In this document: piece after piece, positions 31,784 through 42,954 of the stretch | Layout: each line of letters starts with the position of its first letter | Position numbering within the stretch: position 1 is the first letter of the stretch | DNA from: Mesocentrotus franciscanus | Lineage: Eukaryota > Echinodermata > Echinoidea > Camarodonta > Strongylocentrotidae | NCBI GenBank assembly: GCA_037976565.1 | Contig: CP137666.1 | Coordinates: forward strand, 6,966,597 to 7,030,596 | Direction of reading: 5' to 3' | Length of the DNA stretch: 64,000 bases | The notes under the pieces: generated by a model | Database searches by the model: none | What the model saw: only the letters and a program-made list of their open reading frames with translations | What the model was told of the DNA's origin: nothing | Position numbers and translations under genes: made by a program

Positions 31784-33067
31784 AGGGATTTTTCATTAAC
31801 AGAGTACTGCTTACAGACTAGCATTTTACATACCAGGTACATAAAGCTCAATATATGGATGTAGACTTAAACTTGACAAATTTGATATTAGCAATTTTGG
31901 AGTGCTTCTTAGTTCTTACTTGTATTGATTATTTCCTAGTTTTCCCAGCTGGCAGGCAGTTATTTAATTGTGCTACTTGACTCTTATTCTAAAACACTTT
32001 CAATTGCTAGACCATTTATAAGTAGACTCATCATAATTTTTTTTTTTAAATCCACGAGAATGGATTGTAGCACCCCGGTTTTGAGAGCAGGTACCGGTAC
32101 TCATAAGTGACTCCTGTATCACATACATGTAGAACAATTCACGAAACTGAGCGACACACGCTTATTTTGAGTTCACTTCAACTGCTTACATGTACATGGT
32201 TTGGTGAGAAGAAATTTACTACCACCATCTATTTTGCTTCCTCAATATGATGTATTTATAAACCTTTGATTTTGGGTTTGTTTTTTATCTTGAGAAAATT
32301 GAATGCTGTTTGTTATATTGCAATATTATTAACAAAAGTTGAAATAGACATTGTGAAGAAAAAGGCGGTGACAAACAAGAACTATGGCAAAAACAAGCAT
32401 CAAAATGTGCACAGGTGGTTTCACAGCCCCACCGGCTATTCCATGCGATGGAAGAGAGATTTATTTACCCCCGGTAGGCCATATTATTAGTGATTCACTG
32501 TTTTTAATTATTCACAGTGGCCATGGGCTATTAGTACTGGAGTAATCAAATATATGGATGTATCATATAAAGGCTGCACTGCTGATGGTGACTTGAAAGT
32601 GCAGCAGATATTCATGTGCAGTCTGTATGTATAATGTACATATGGTTTAGCTGTTAGAAAAGTGTTAGAAAAGTGTTACATGTGTGGCATGTGCGAATAG
32701 ATCCAGCAGATGTTATATATTACAGAAAACTAATGGGCAGCAATTTTTTTAATAAATACATTACCAGAAATATGGATTTATTGTAAGCATTTGTGAAATA
32801 TTTGTTGCATTTTCCTCATACTATGTAAATTTTATATGCATATACTTACAAAGTCAGATTTTGGAATTTTATTTAGTCATTATTACTAGAGTAATTTCAT
32901 GTAGATCTAATTCACTTGAAGCATGTCAACAGAAATATTTAGCAGAAGACATGTGTAAAGTGTGCACATGGTCCATGCATTATTTGAAATATATTTGAAG
33001 AAAAAAAAAAGACAAATGGATAATTTCTATGTAGCAAAGTACAAATAGTTCATGATGACCCCCATTG
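31784..33067. other. No gene recognised
   Basis: AT-rich unique sequence with a 74-codon open frame at 32266-32490 that has no domain. Nothing supported. Confidence 0.5.
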
Positions 33068-33424
33068 CAGTATAATAATAATATTCTGCTTTTATATAGC
33101 GCTTAATACATCAATGATGTCTCTAAGCGCTTTACAGATATATTATTACCCCGGTCATCGGATTCAGGCTTGCCCGCACGCAATGTATGCACATTCTCCA
33201 CTCCCTGGGGAGCATTCCAGCCAGGCGTCATTTAAGCGCACACTAGCTCATCTAACCACATTAACTTTCGCATCCTACCGGGTACCCATTTAACACCTGG
33301 GTGGAGAGTGGCAAATTTAGATTAATGTCCAAATGACATTAGTGCCGCGGCGTGACTCGAACCCCGTACCTTGTAATCTGCAGTCCGGTGACTTTTCCAC
33401 TAGACCACAACACCTCTACAGTAT
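33068..33424 (-). mobile_element. Full-length tRNA-derived SINE with target duplication
   Basis: Element 33074-33418 on the minus strand, flanked by CAGTAT at 33068-33073 and 33419-33424. Read on its own strand it starts AGGTGTTGTGGTCTAGTGG (A box) and continues to GGGGTTCGAGTCACG (B box), giving a tRNA-like head of about 75 bases. The body includes CCACTCTCCACCCAGGTG and GGGTACCCGG. The tail is AAAGCGCTTAGAGACATC, then AAGCGCTATATAAAA and (ATT)n. The tail is the same as the LINE 3' end at 37708-37768, consistent with the LINE supplying reverse transcriptase. Confidence 0.88.
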
Positions 33425-33934
33425 GGGGCTATTTATTCTTCACCAGGGATTAATTCATGTCTTGAGCACAGTTGTGTAATAAGTTTATGATATTGCCTTA
33501 TGTGCATCCGTTCAACTCTGCACGTTTTCTTTGGTTTGATCAATTATTCATTCAGACCTGGGGGGTAGTCGTCTGAGAAAGGAGAAGAAATTCATCAAAT
33601 TGGAAGAACATCTATTCCTACTGTAGAGCTTACGCAAGCATCCCAAGTATGTTCATGTCGGTGCGTTCATGATATAGCCCGCCTTGCTTAGAGATATATA
33701 GAGGGATAACAGGCAGGAGTTAAGGCTTAAAGTGTATATTTATGAGCACAACCATTGGGATCAGATCTGAGCGCTGCATTCTCTTGCATTTAAAAATTGA
33801 AGCCTGGCCGAGGGCTAGATGTAGAGAGAAAGAACGAGTTTGACTAGAAAATGAATATCCCCAGGATGAAGAGGAAAGCCTCAATGATGCAAACATGTTG
33901 CCAATTTACTTCTGATGGAATCAGCTTAGTTCTC
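33425..33934. other. No gene recognised
   Basis: Unique sequence; nothing supported. Confidence 0.5.
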
Positions 33935-34130
33935 CCCTCTCTCTTTCTCTTTTGCTCCCTCCAGTCCACTGGCGCTGTATCTTTTATCTCTCTCTCTCTC
34001 TCTCTGTCTTTATGTCTCTGTCTCTGTATGTCTGTCTCTGTCTCTGTCGATCTGTCTGTCTGTCTCTATCTCTCTCACTGTCTCTGTCTCCCTCTCTCTC
34101 TCCTTCTCTATCTCTCTTTCTTCCCTTTCC
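33935..34130. repeat. (CT)n/(CTGT)n microsatellite
   Basis: Polypyrimidine tract with CTCT and CTGT units. Apparent Leu/Ser/Cys-rich proteins across it (33851-34237, 33952-34206) are its translation. Confidence 0.85.
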
Positions 34131-34234
34131 TTTTTTTTTCTTCAAAGGTTTTAAACCCCACTCTTACAAAGTTGGAGCAAGTCAAATCTTATCTCTATCA
34201 ATATGAACAAACCTTGTTAACAGGAACATCAGCA

Positions 34235-34306
34235 TGAATACAGAGGAACTTCTGACAAAACTCTGGAATATGAGAAAAAGACGGTTTTGCATGTAGTGTA
34301 AATGCC
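34235..34306. mobile_element. Truncated end of the GCATTTACACTGC family
   Basis: CTTCTGACAAAACTCTGG, AATATGAGAAAAAGACGG, then GTTTTGCATGTAGTGTAAATGCC matches, in order, the right end of the 17829-18222 copy (AATGTGAGAAAACCAATGG, TTTTGCTTGCAGTG). Only one end remains. Confidence 0.5.
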
Positions 34307-34321
34307 AGGCCTGATAATTAC

Positions 34322-34520
34322 CCGATTTAAATCGGTTTCCCAATTTAAATTTTTTTTTTTCCCCTGATTTTTTCCCTGATTTTCCAGATTTGCCCCCTAT
34401 TTCCTCTATTTTTCCCTATTTTTCCCTATTTCTTCCCAATTTTCTTACTCAAAAGGGGGATGTTGTAAGATGCCATATTCCCCCACCCCGATCGTTTTTT
34501 TTTTTTTTCTTAAGTCAAAG
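34322..34520. repeat. T-rich low-complexity sequence
   Basis: Begins with the perfect palindrome CCGATTTAAATCGG at 34322-34335, then runs of T and repeated CCCTATTTTT/CCCTGATTTT units, ending in a T-run near 34500. Confidence 0.7.
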
Positions 34521-34580
34521 GGGTGGTGGTTGAGAAGAAAAAAAACTGAAATGCAGGGAAGGTGATTCCCATGACTGATC

Positions 34581-35623
34581 TAATGCCTCGGTCACACCTT
34601 TGCGTATGTTGCTGCGTATTGCTGCGCTATGCAGGGTTTATCAATACGCAGCCTTGCCCAGCAATATGCGGCAAATTTGAAGGTAGCAGTCACACTATTG
34701 CGTATCTAGCTTGTAGGTAGTTCGTATGTCGCCGTACAAAGACTGCCTATGGTTGCCTATGGTTGCCTATGTCCACGCTATATCTCGCTTTTGCTCTTAG
34801 CAGTACGATTCAATACGCAGTTTGCTCGTCACGTTGCGTATGTAGCTCGTTCTTTGCTCGTTTGCTGCTCGCTAACAGTTGGTCTCGTTGCGTCTCACCG
34901 CATGTTCGCCGCTTTAGCTCGTCCGTTGTTCGTACTGCTGCGTGCCAGCTCGCTCTACAGCGTCCAGCTCGCTCGGGCTGCGGCAGTGTATAAATACCAG
35001 TCATTTTGCGGGACTGGGCATAAGCATCTTAGCCTCTGACAAGTCTACATCTACAAGAAAAATTAATCTAATGACAACAATGGCCCTGCAGCAGAGCTCT
35101 GCCTTGCAAAAGCTTAAGCTTTTGGTTCAGCTGGAAGAAGCAGAGGCGAATGGTGATTTTTTATTGCCTACATGCAGCGCAGCGATGGTGGTCGGTGCTA
35201 GGCAACTAATTGCAGTGATAGTTAGCTAAAGCGAGCGGCAACCAGCAACTGGGGCCGTTTAAACCGTCATAAGTCTAATTTCTTGACTTTCCCATTGAAA
35301 CATGTGTTATAGAATTAACATGCGTTTCAATGGGATATAGTCTAAGTTAGACTTATGACGGTTTCGTGAAATGGGCCCCTGCAAGCTAAAGCGAATGGCG
35401 TACGAGCTAGACTCGCAGCGTAGTGAGCGGCAATCGCAACAGTTCTTGCTGCTGCGTGTAGAAAATTTTTAAACTAGCGAGCGACCAACGCAGGCCTATT
35501 GCGCTAGTCTGCGTATGGAGTACGTAGTGAGCATGTTTCATTGCGCTTTATTGGGTATGACTGCCTAAGTCTGCATTCGGGCAATATGCAAGCCAAATAC
35601 GCAAAGGTGTGACTGAGGCATAA
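34581..35623. mobile_element. PIF/Harbinger-type non-autonomous element, TAA duplication
   Basis: The element proper is 34584-35620. TGCCTCGGTCACACCTTTGC at the left is mirrored from the right by TGCCTCAGTCACACCTTTGC, both continuing into GTAT. TAA flanks both ends (34581-34583 and 35621-35623). A TWA-type 3-bp duplication is the hallmark of PIF/Harbinger insertion. The interior repeats GCTCGTT/GCGAGC-like words and has no transposase. A separate palindromic element is nested at 35251-35380. Confidence 0.75.
35251..35380. mobile_element. Palindromic MITE nested in the Harbinger-type element
   Basis: GGGGCCGTTTAAACCGTCAT and TAAGTCTAA at the left are mirrored by TTAGACTTATGACGG and GGGCCCC at the right. 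The centre pairs CCCATTGAAAC with GTTTCAATGGG. About 130 bp, near-complete hairpin. Confidence 0.75.
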
Positions 35624-35676
35624 GCCCCAAGGCTACTGATCCTCTTTTAAATTCATTGGCTGTAATAGTACTCCAT

Positions 35677-36600
35677 AGGGGCATTTACACTGTCATCCAA
35701 ACACGCCAAAAAATGCCAAACCGGAGCCTGACCGCGATGTTTTAGTGATGTTACCAAGGCAACTACGCTTTACCGGCAAAAATGCCAAAACGAAGTGTGA
35801 TCATTTGGCATCTTTTGGCATATTTTGGCGTGTTTCGCAAGTATAAACGCTTGCACTTGTAAAATCGCGATTTTAGGTCACGTGACTTTAGGAGCGTGGC
35901 TAGCTTTCGTCCTTGAAGCCTTATTTGCACAAAGTAAACAACTTGTTTATGCTGAACCGCTACGAAAGAGTCTCAGCTAAACTGTAAAATCTCGCTTTAG
36001 AAACCACCAAATGAAATGATTAAAATGTCAAATGGAAGAAGAAGAGTTGTTCTAACTCATAAATATTGCAAATAGTTGTCAAACCCTGTTTTAATATGCG
36101 AAAACTGAGTAAAACAAAGCGCAATCTTTTGTATTATTTTATCTGAAAATATTTCAGTATTTTTCATATTTTTCGTCATTACACCAGATCGATACTTTTG
36201 TGCGTGATAAATCAAAGTATATCAAAGCTCTCTTCCAAATATCTTCTCATAATTCTATGTCCCACGGTTGTTTCGGGAATAAATCGAAGGCAATGTCATC
36301 AACGAACCCATGGCGAAACATTCACGGAAGTGTAAATGTAGTCCCATCTATAGGGGTACGTGCGGTAACATGTAGTCCATGTAGTCACACGTACCGTTAT
36401 ACGTGCATGACTGTTCGTGCTGGACTCGCTGTGTATGATAGAGCATTTTGCATTTGGAAGACCGCGCATGCGCATTACCAACCAAACACGCCAAAACATT
36501 GCTGAGCAGCTCAGTCGGTGATGTTTCGGCACAAGTGTAAACGGGTGCACGAAACATCGCGATTTTTCAAAATGAGGTATTTGACAGTATAAATGCGCCT
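35677..36600. mobile_element. Non-autonomous TIR DNA transposon, long form, copy 2
   Basis: The reverse complement of 176-1090 along its full length, beginning AGGGGCATTTACACTGTCAT and ending GACAGTATAAATGCGCCT. CAT flanks both ends (35674-35676 and 36601-36603). The insertion lies in the LINE remnant: removing the element and one CAT joins codons Y-S-I-N-D in the LINE reading frame. Confidence 0.85.
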
Positions 36601-37768
36601 CATTAATGACTCTTTATCCAAACCTCATGTACCACTTGAAGGTGTTCCTCAGGGATCTGTCATCGGCCCTTTGTCATTTACTTTGTACACTGCACCACTT
36701 GAAGATATTATTGAAGCGCATGGTTTAGGCTGAATGATATATGCAGATGACACCCAAGTTTATGTTGTTTTGAAACGTGATTCCGACCATTCTGTCATTA
36801 CCAAACTTGAAAGATGTATAAATGATATCAAAACTTGGTCCACTGCTAATGATCTGAAGTTAAATGAGGATAAAACTGAGGTTAATCATGTAACATCTCG
36901 ATTCAGAAATTCCAACCATTTACCATCTGTCAAAATTGCTAATGTTCCCATACAACCTGTCAAAAGTGCACATAACCTTGGTGTCATCTTTGAAAATGAT
37001 CTTAGGATGGATGATTATATAAAAAATATTTGTCGCTCAGCTTCATATGCCTTGTACAAGATCTACCGATATAGGTCGATTAGAAATTTTCTTGATCAAA
37101 AATCTACTGAAACGCTTGTACACGCATTTATTACATGCCGTCTTGATCAATGCAATAGCCTTCTTTATGGCCTTCCGTATCGCACATAGCAAAACTCCAG
37201 AGAATCCAAAACTCTGCTGCCAGGCTTGTAACACACACACGTTCTTGTGAACACATAATCCAGTACTACGTAAATTGCATTGGTTGCCGGTGACGTACCG
37301 CATTATGTACAAAATCTTGGTTTTAACTTATAAATGCATTCATGAATTGGCACCAATTTATCTGCAAGAACTAATCCATGAATACAAACCCTCATGTAAT
37401 CTTTGGTCATTTTCTCAATTAAACCTCATGTCTACTTCTGTATCAACACTTTCTTATGGCCATCGCTCTTTTTCCAAAGCTTCTGCTGAACTTTGGAACA
37501 AACTACCTTTAAATGTAAAAACTGTCAAACTGTTAACCAATTCAAAACTTCTCTTAAGACACATTTATTCAAAATTGCTTTTAATGATTAACTTACTCTG
37601 TTCACATTGATGTGTATTTCATATGTATTGTAATTTGTAGGTTTATTTGCACTTTTATGTTTTGTTTAATATGTAATTGTTTATCAGTCTGTTCTGTGTG
37701 TTAAAATGCTTAGAGACTTCGGTGGTAAGCGCTTTATAAGAAACATTGTTATTATTATCATTATTATC
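36601..37768 (+). mobile_element. 3' part of a CR1/L2-like LINE
   Basis: Consists of the C-terminal half of a reverse transcriptase (36605-37610), a short untranslated region and a tail TGCTTAGAGACTTCGGTGG, AAGCGCTTTATAAG, (ATT)n ending at 37768. About 15-50 bases upstream of the inserted element at 35677 probably belong to it as well. The 5' part is missing, as expected of truncated LINE copies. Tails of the same family stand alone at 9427-9509 and 13500-13562. Confidence 0.85.
36605..37610 (+). pseudogene. Non-LTR reverse transcriptase, C-terminal half, broken
   Basis: Normally copies LINE RNA at the nicked target. Visible RT motifs in order: GVPQGSVIGPLSF (36641 onward, motif 4), IYADDTQVY with the catalytic Asp pair (36737 onward, motif 5), TWSTANDLKLNEDKTE (motif 6) and LGVIFENDLRM (motif 7). 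A region typical of CR1/L2 C-termini follows: IAKLQRIQNSAARLV, LHWLPVTYRIMYKIL, YGHRSFSKASAELWNKLP. Lesions: TGA at 36731-36733 just before the YADD motif; a frameshift near 37180 (frame ends TAG 37187-37189); a second frameshift near 37262. The final frame ends at TGA 37608-37610. The fingers and any endonuclease domain are absent. The family call rests on motif recognition and is firm at the level of non-LTR RT. Confidence 0.9.
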
Positions 37769-37907
37769 CATGTCTTTGTTAAAATTCTATTGCTTGTGTA
37801 CCGACCCAGAACCAATGGCAAGGTTTACAAACCTGGGAAGGATCTCAGTTAACAAAAAACAACAAAGGGTTCAGGTCTCTGCCTTCCGCCCACTCTGATC
37901 TGTCCAG

Positions 37908-38167
37908 AGTTGTATGCATCGTTGTGTTTGGACGGAATGGGGATCGGGAAAGCAGTCAAGCTTGTATTCGATACCAAGCAGTCAAGGAAGTATATCACAT
38001 GCCTTTTACCTGCAATTTAACATATCGGAGTGTGGATCCCTTTTGCCATAAATGTGTAGAGAGAGAATGTCTTATATGTGAACTAGCTTGTGTTTTGGTT
38101 GTACAAAGTTTGGATGGAAACAAAAAAGGTCAAAATTCTGCTGAGTACTGTACAGTTTTTTTGAAAG
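37908..38167 (+). CDS. Weak candidate exon, Cys-rich
   Basis: A pyrimidine-rich tract ending GATCTGTCCAG at 37907 could be a splice acceptor, and TTGAAAG at 38167 is followed by GTGAGC, a fair donor. After one base of a split codon, 86 codons are open (VVCIVVFGRNGD at the start; CHKCVERECLICELAC in the middle) with about eight cysteines. It was not recognised and does not match a zinc finger spacing. It lies 140 bp after the LINE tail. It could be coincidence in AT-rich DNA; the length of open frame together with both splice signals is the only support. Confidence 0.2.
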
Positions 38168-38673
38168 GTGAGCTTTCTAAATTTTATATATTGCGTTGTG
38201 ACAGTGTGGAATTGTATCTTTTTAAAAAATCATATTCTAATGTACAGTAGTAGTACACATAGATTTTCAGTCGCTTTTGTAACCTGAATTTCTTTATTGC
38301 TTTGCCCTATTTAATGACTTTCAATAAGTTTTGTCTAATGTTTGCGTATGCTCAGTAAATGTTTACATCAAAGGAACTCTAGTGAGTGAGTCTGATGAAA
38401 GTCTCTTATAGTATGCATACATGATTGTTTGGTGGTATGCTTAAAAGATTGTTTGATTCTATCATGGGTTGTTGACTTGTTATGCAAGCTATTGTATGGT
38501 TGATTGTAGACAATTGATTACCGGTAGTCTAATGTGATAAAGTGAGTGTCTTTTTCACCATCATTGAGCATAATCAAGTCTATTTACTTGAAAATTGCGT
38601 AAAAGCTTATAATCAGGCTTGTAATCAAGTGCTACAGTAGTTTGGATTGATTAATTTCTCCCTTGTCTGAACA
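38168..38673. other. No gene recognised
   Basis: AT-rich unique sequence; nothing supported. Confidence 0.5.
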
Positions 38674-39136
38674 TCGTATAAAGAAATATCGCATAACGAA
38701 AACATTGTATTACAAAATGCATGATTGATCATAGTTTCGAATGAAAACTTTATAAAGAATTGGCATCTTATTCTAGTCATAATGTATGAAAATCGTAAAC
38801 TGCTGCAAACAGCCGCCTCGTTTTTTTAACGTCTAAATGAATGGCAACTGCGCACAACAAAGGACTTTGCGAATATTTTTTCTGAGCTCTGTGTTATGAG
38901 ATTTAGAAATGTGAAGCACATTACACTTGAAATCATCATAAAAAACACCCCGGTTTTGCCGCGTAATGTCTGAACAAGCCTCTGTCGTTAGTACGCACTC
39001 ATGGTTAGCAAGCTGTCACATCAATTGACCGCTACAAAAATTTTTTTTTTATACATTTCTTTATATGATGCTGTTTTCTAGTGTCTATGCTCCTTTCAGT
39101 AGACAATGATTCTTTATGCAACGTTTCTTTATAGGA
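38674..39136. mobile_element. Possible degenerate TIR element
   Basis: CGTATAAAGAAATATCGCAT at the left resembles, read inward from the right, CCTATAAAGAAACGTTGCAT, each followed by a variant of AACGAAAACATTGT. The similarity is imperfect and no target duplication was found. The interior contains AAATGAATGGCAACTGC, also seen at about 30657. Confidence 0.35.
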
Positions 39137-39500
39137 GTTTTGTATAAATTACCTTTAATGTGAATGGGCTAAAAACTACATGTATATCCAAGGACCTATT
39201 TTAACCAAATTGTTACACCATTACACATGTTAAAGGCATTATTTTCATAGCCGAGAATTATGCAGGTACTTGTGTTCGTTATTAGATGAGTGCATGACAA
39301 TACATTTTATTATATTTTCAGGTGATCAAATTTGTTGTAAGGCAACTTGTTTCATTCTACCAGAGTGTTTTGTTTGTCTGTATGTTTGTGTGGGGAGGGG
39401 AGGGGGGAGGGGGTAGGCATTGGGGAGGGGGATTGTATGGCAGATAAATCTTTTATAGGTTCATATTAATGTACAAGACTTTTCCTACATGTAAACATTG
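39137..39500. other. No gene recognised
   Basis: Unique sequence with a G-rich run at about 39391-39432. Confidence 0.5.
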
Positions 39501-39573
39501 ACTGTTTGGAACCAAAAGGGTGTTACTCTGTGTTAAGAGATTTGAGTTAAAGCCCTTCAGGCTCCAATCAGAC
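39501..39573. mobile_element. Compact hairpin repeat, copy 3
   Basis: ACTGTTTGGAACCAAAAGGG at the left and CCCTTCAGGCTCCAATCAGA at the right are diverged arms of the GAGCCAGAAGGG hairpin family. Confidence 0.65.
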
Positions 39574-39744
39574 CTGTATGTGGTAGATAGTACATTACAT
39601 GTATGTGGTAGTACGTTATAGAGCAATGGAATTTCAAATTTTATCTATGGATTAATGTTTTTACATTGTAACTTACTTTGGTCATATGGCTCTAGTGACC
39701 AAAGTGGCAGTACTTGTGTACTCACAAGTCATCCAATAATATAC

Positions 39745-39825
39745 TAGAACTACCACTACCACCACCAGTCATAGTAGCAGTAGTAGTAGTACTGCTACTA
39801 TGACTACTACTACTCCTACTACACA
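39745..39825. repeat. (ACT)n/(AGT)n trinucleotide tract forming a palindrome
   Basis: ACCACTACCACCACCAGTC leads into CATAGTAGCAGTA, GTAGTAG and TACTGCTACTATG, a near-perfect inverted repeat, then further ACT units. Confidence 0.8.
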
Positions 39826-41715
39826 TACATACTTTGTAGTATTCAGTGCCCATCTGATTATAACCTGACAAAAGGCTGTATTGCCTTAGAAGTTGAGTTA
39901 GAGTTTACCCACTGAGAGATTTCAACAATCATGATTGTGCATAGCACTTGTACATCATTCCCCGTGTACACTTGAAAATATGAAAGCCTGTGCAGGGATA
40001 TGAAAGAGGAGAAAATAAGTTTTAGTACGGCATATAGTTCACAAGAGAGGGAAAAGAAAGCAAGCAGTATTGACACAGAAATATTTCCTAATAAAAGGGG
40101 TTATTGTCAATATTGTACCAGGAACTTTTGGTACAAGCATAATTGCTATTTATGCATTCAAAGGTGTGTATACCAGTAGATATATATGTGCAACGATTCA
40201 AAAGTGAGAAAAGGGATGAAAATAGCACGTTTCTCGGCTTGATGTTAAATTTCATGAGCAACCCCATGGTGATTTTGACAATGACGTCATCTAGCATTTG
40301 TTTTGATTATGTCTAGGAGGGCCATTTGCCATGGAAACCCATGAAACTACAGGAAATGTGTGGGGTTATGGGCGTGTGTGTAAATATGATACTGGAGAAT
40401 TAGGGATATTTTTGTGGTTATAAATTTGGCTCAGTTTTCTGTGTCTGGAAGCACGTCCTAAATAGTTTGTGGTTGGGAAAGAGTTCATGTTCCACGCCTG
40501 ATAGAGTAATCAAGTGAGATTTGGAAAGAAAATTGATGCCAATGTGGTGATTTCCGCATATTTGACTGTTTTGTGCTATTGACGTCATGGTTCTATTCAC
40601 TTTTTCACCTCCAGGGATAAGTTTTTATTGGTATGCTTTCTACCAGTAAGTTTTTGCACGGTTTCCATGGTGATGCAGCTATTTCTGTAGAATTGCAAAG
40701 TTTATTGTTATCCGGGTATATTGACAGTTTGAATACAAATAGTTGGGCTGTAGTTTAATAGAGGTATACTGTTAGAGCAACTGTTAAAACATTACAAATT
40801 TGATTAAGATTGCCCAAAGTAGAAGTTCAGGAAATTAAAACAGCAATTTCGATCAGAAGCACGCTCTTTGAATACACAAATACACAGCAAATAAATGTGG
40901 GTCAGGTACACCATGTTGTACCAATGATGGATTAGGGGGGGGAGCATTAGGCATGTGCCCTATAGGCAAAGCCCAATCCGACATATCTGAAGTACACTTT
41001 TAGTACAAATAGAAAATGTGTTCTTAATTGTGCCCTGGTATACATGTACGTGCTCCCCCTCTTCTGCAAACCACAAAAAGAAAATGCATCTCCTAATTGG
41101 GCCCCCACCCCCCACCCCCCTCAACCAGATAACCTGGGATCTTCCCCTGCATGTACAGTGATTGATACTTTGAATCTTGGGCAAAGCTTGAACTTACACT
41201 CTAATGCTTTTGCACCCCAACTCTCGATCAGTATGAAAGGGATAATACTGTTGAGCCGTATCCTACTAACTGCTACTCTTTTGAAATATGTGTCATTCAT
41301 TTTCCCTCCACTGATAAGAACCATGTGGATAGCAAATTGTGAATGCAGTGTTTGGCCCTTGATCTATATGAAGCACAAGGATACAAATACAAACTGATCT
41401 CTATTTGTTGTTACTCAGAGGCTGTCTCTAAAAATAGGCTAGTGCCTTGCATTGAGGGCAAATATTTTTAATGACAGGGAGGTATAGAAGGTCTAAGGAT
41501 GTCCATGAGATTTCAGGGGTTTAATAAAGAGAAAGTCTCTGCAGACACATTTGAAAGCATACAGTACAATTTTGAGCCGTTGTGAATCACAGAAATTCTT
41601 TTAAGCAATGCCATTTTTCAAACAGTGCCTTATATGACTGGCAAGATTTTTTGTCACAAGCTTACTTTGTGCATTATATATATGACACTGTAGGCCTACA
41701 GTGTACTGTATACCA
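39826..41715. other. No gene recognised; two CRE-like sites
   Basis: Perfect ATGACGTCAT at 40281-40290 and TGACGTCAT at about 40580 match the cAMP-response element core. Sequence between them (for example CCATGGAAACCCATG near 40330) is not repetitive. A C-run lies near 41102-41120. Open frames at 40960-41397 show no domain. Regulatory function is only a possibility. Confidence 0.35.
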
Positions 41716-41791
41716 TCTGCTGAGAGTTAGAAGGGCATTCCTCATATCATGTCATTAACACAGAAGTAACACCCTTCTGGCACTCAACAGA
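41716..41791. mobile_element. Compact hairpin repeat, copy 4
   Basis: TCTGCTGAGAGTTAGAAGGG at the left pairs with ACCCTTCTGGCACTCAACAG at the right. The loop retains CTCATATCAT and ACACAGA, as in other copies. Confidence 0.7.
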
Positions 41792-42890
41792 CTATTAAAG
41801 TATATAGGCCTATACATGAAAGGTAGATCATTAATCTCAACTTTCAATTATAGGAGGCTTTCACAACTGCAATGTACCATAAAGACCATGAATAAATGTA
41901 ATGCAAGAGAATGATGAACAGATACATTTTGTACAAGAGAAGATGCAGGTTTCATTGTATTCTAACCACAATTTTCTTTTTTTTTTTTTCTAATCTTTTT
42001 CTGTTTTGATTCAAGTGCCAAATAAACATGGCCAAGTGTCCTAAATAGATGTTTCCTATTGGCATTGCATTTGTATGAAACCACCCACTCATCTCACAGT
42101 TTGCACTATAATTGCTATTGTTTCAACTTTCGATTACAATTATGAAAGTCATGCCTTGAAATCTATTATCATTGTATTCTTTATTTTCTTGTTCTTTGAA
42201 AGAGAAACTGAAATGTTATGAACATTAATAATTTACCTAAGTCATCGGTGATCAGACTCTCAGAAACTTCATTTAATTTTCTGATATGGGTATAATACTT
42301 CCTGCTCGGATGCAATTATTAATATCATTTTATCAAGGAAAGTGAAATAAATCATACTTTTGTTATGGGTATGTTTACACTTCAAGTTTCTGTACACTTT
42401 TATCGTATAGAAAATCAATTTCAAAATGACTTGAGATGAGGAAAGTGAAAAAATGTCTTGTCATTTTTAAGATGTACATGTACTTGATGAATGATAAATT
42501 ATGATAGTTTACCATCATCGGGGAAATTTGTGCTATAAATAAAGATGAAGCTTGGTATTGTGGAAAGCAGATTAATTTAATACTGACTAATTAGCTCATT
42601 AATAAAGTTTCAACTGTCAACATCTCTATGCCATAAAGAAATATTAATACATTTTATAATAAATATTAATCAACAAAATGTAATGTCAGGAAAAGAAAAT
42701 TATTTTTGTGATGACAATTAATTAAAAACAAGTAATTTCTATGGAATGGGGATATTGACAATTAGTGTCACCCATGTAGTGTGTGTGAGTAAATCCTTGC
42801 TTAAATAGTTTGGTTTTGTTTTGATCTAATCAAGTCATATTCTGTGATTTCTTAGAAAGGGTATGAAGTGGGTAGAATAAATAAATGGTG
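41792..42890. other. No gene recognised
   Basis: AT-rich, T-run near 41976; nothing supported. Confidence 0.5.
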
Positions 42891-42954
42891 TGTTCATTCA
42901 GAGTCAGAAGGGTGTTAATGCCCTTCTGGCTCGGTCTCAACAGACCAAATATTG
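42891..42954. mobile_element. Compact hairpin repeat, copy 5, loop deleted
   Basis: GAGTCAGAAGGGTGTTAA is joined directly to TGCCCTTCTGGCTC, so the arms survive but the usual approximately 25-base loop is missing. The outer right flank CTCAACAGACC matches the family end. Confidence 0.7.

Noticed and set aside
33349..33418. tRNA-like sequence with A and B boxes
   Set aside because: It is the head of a SINE with body, tail and target duplication, not a tRNA gene; the acceptor stem is not preserved.
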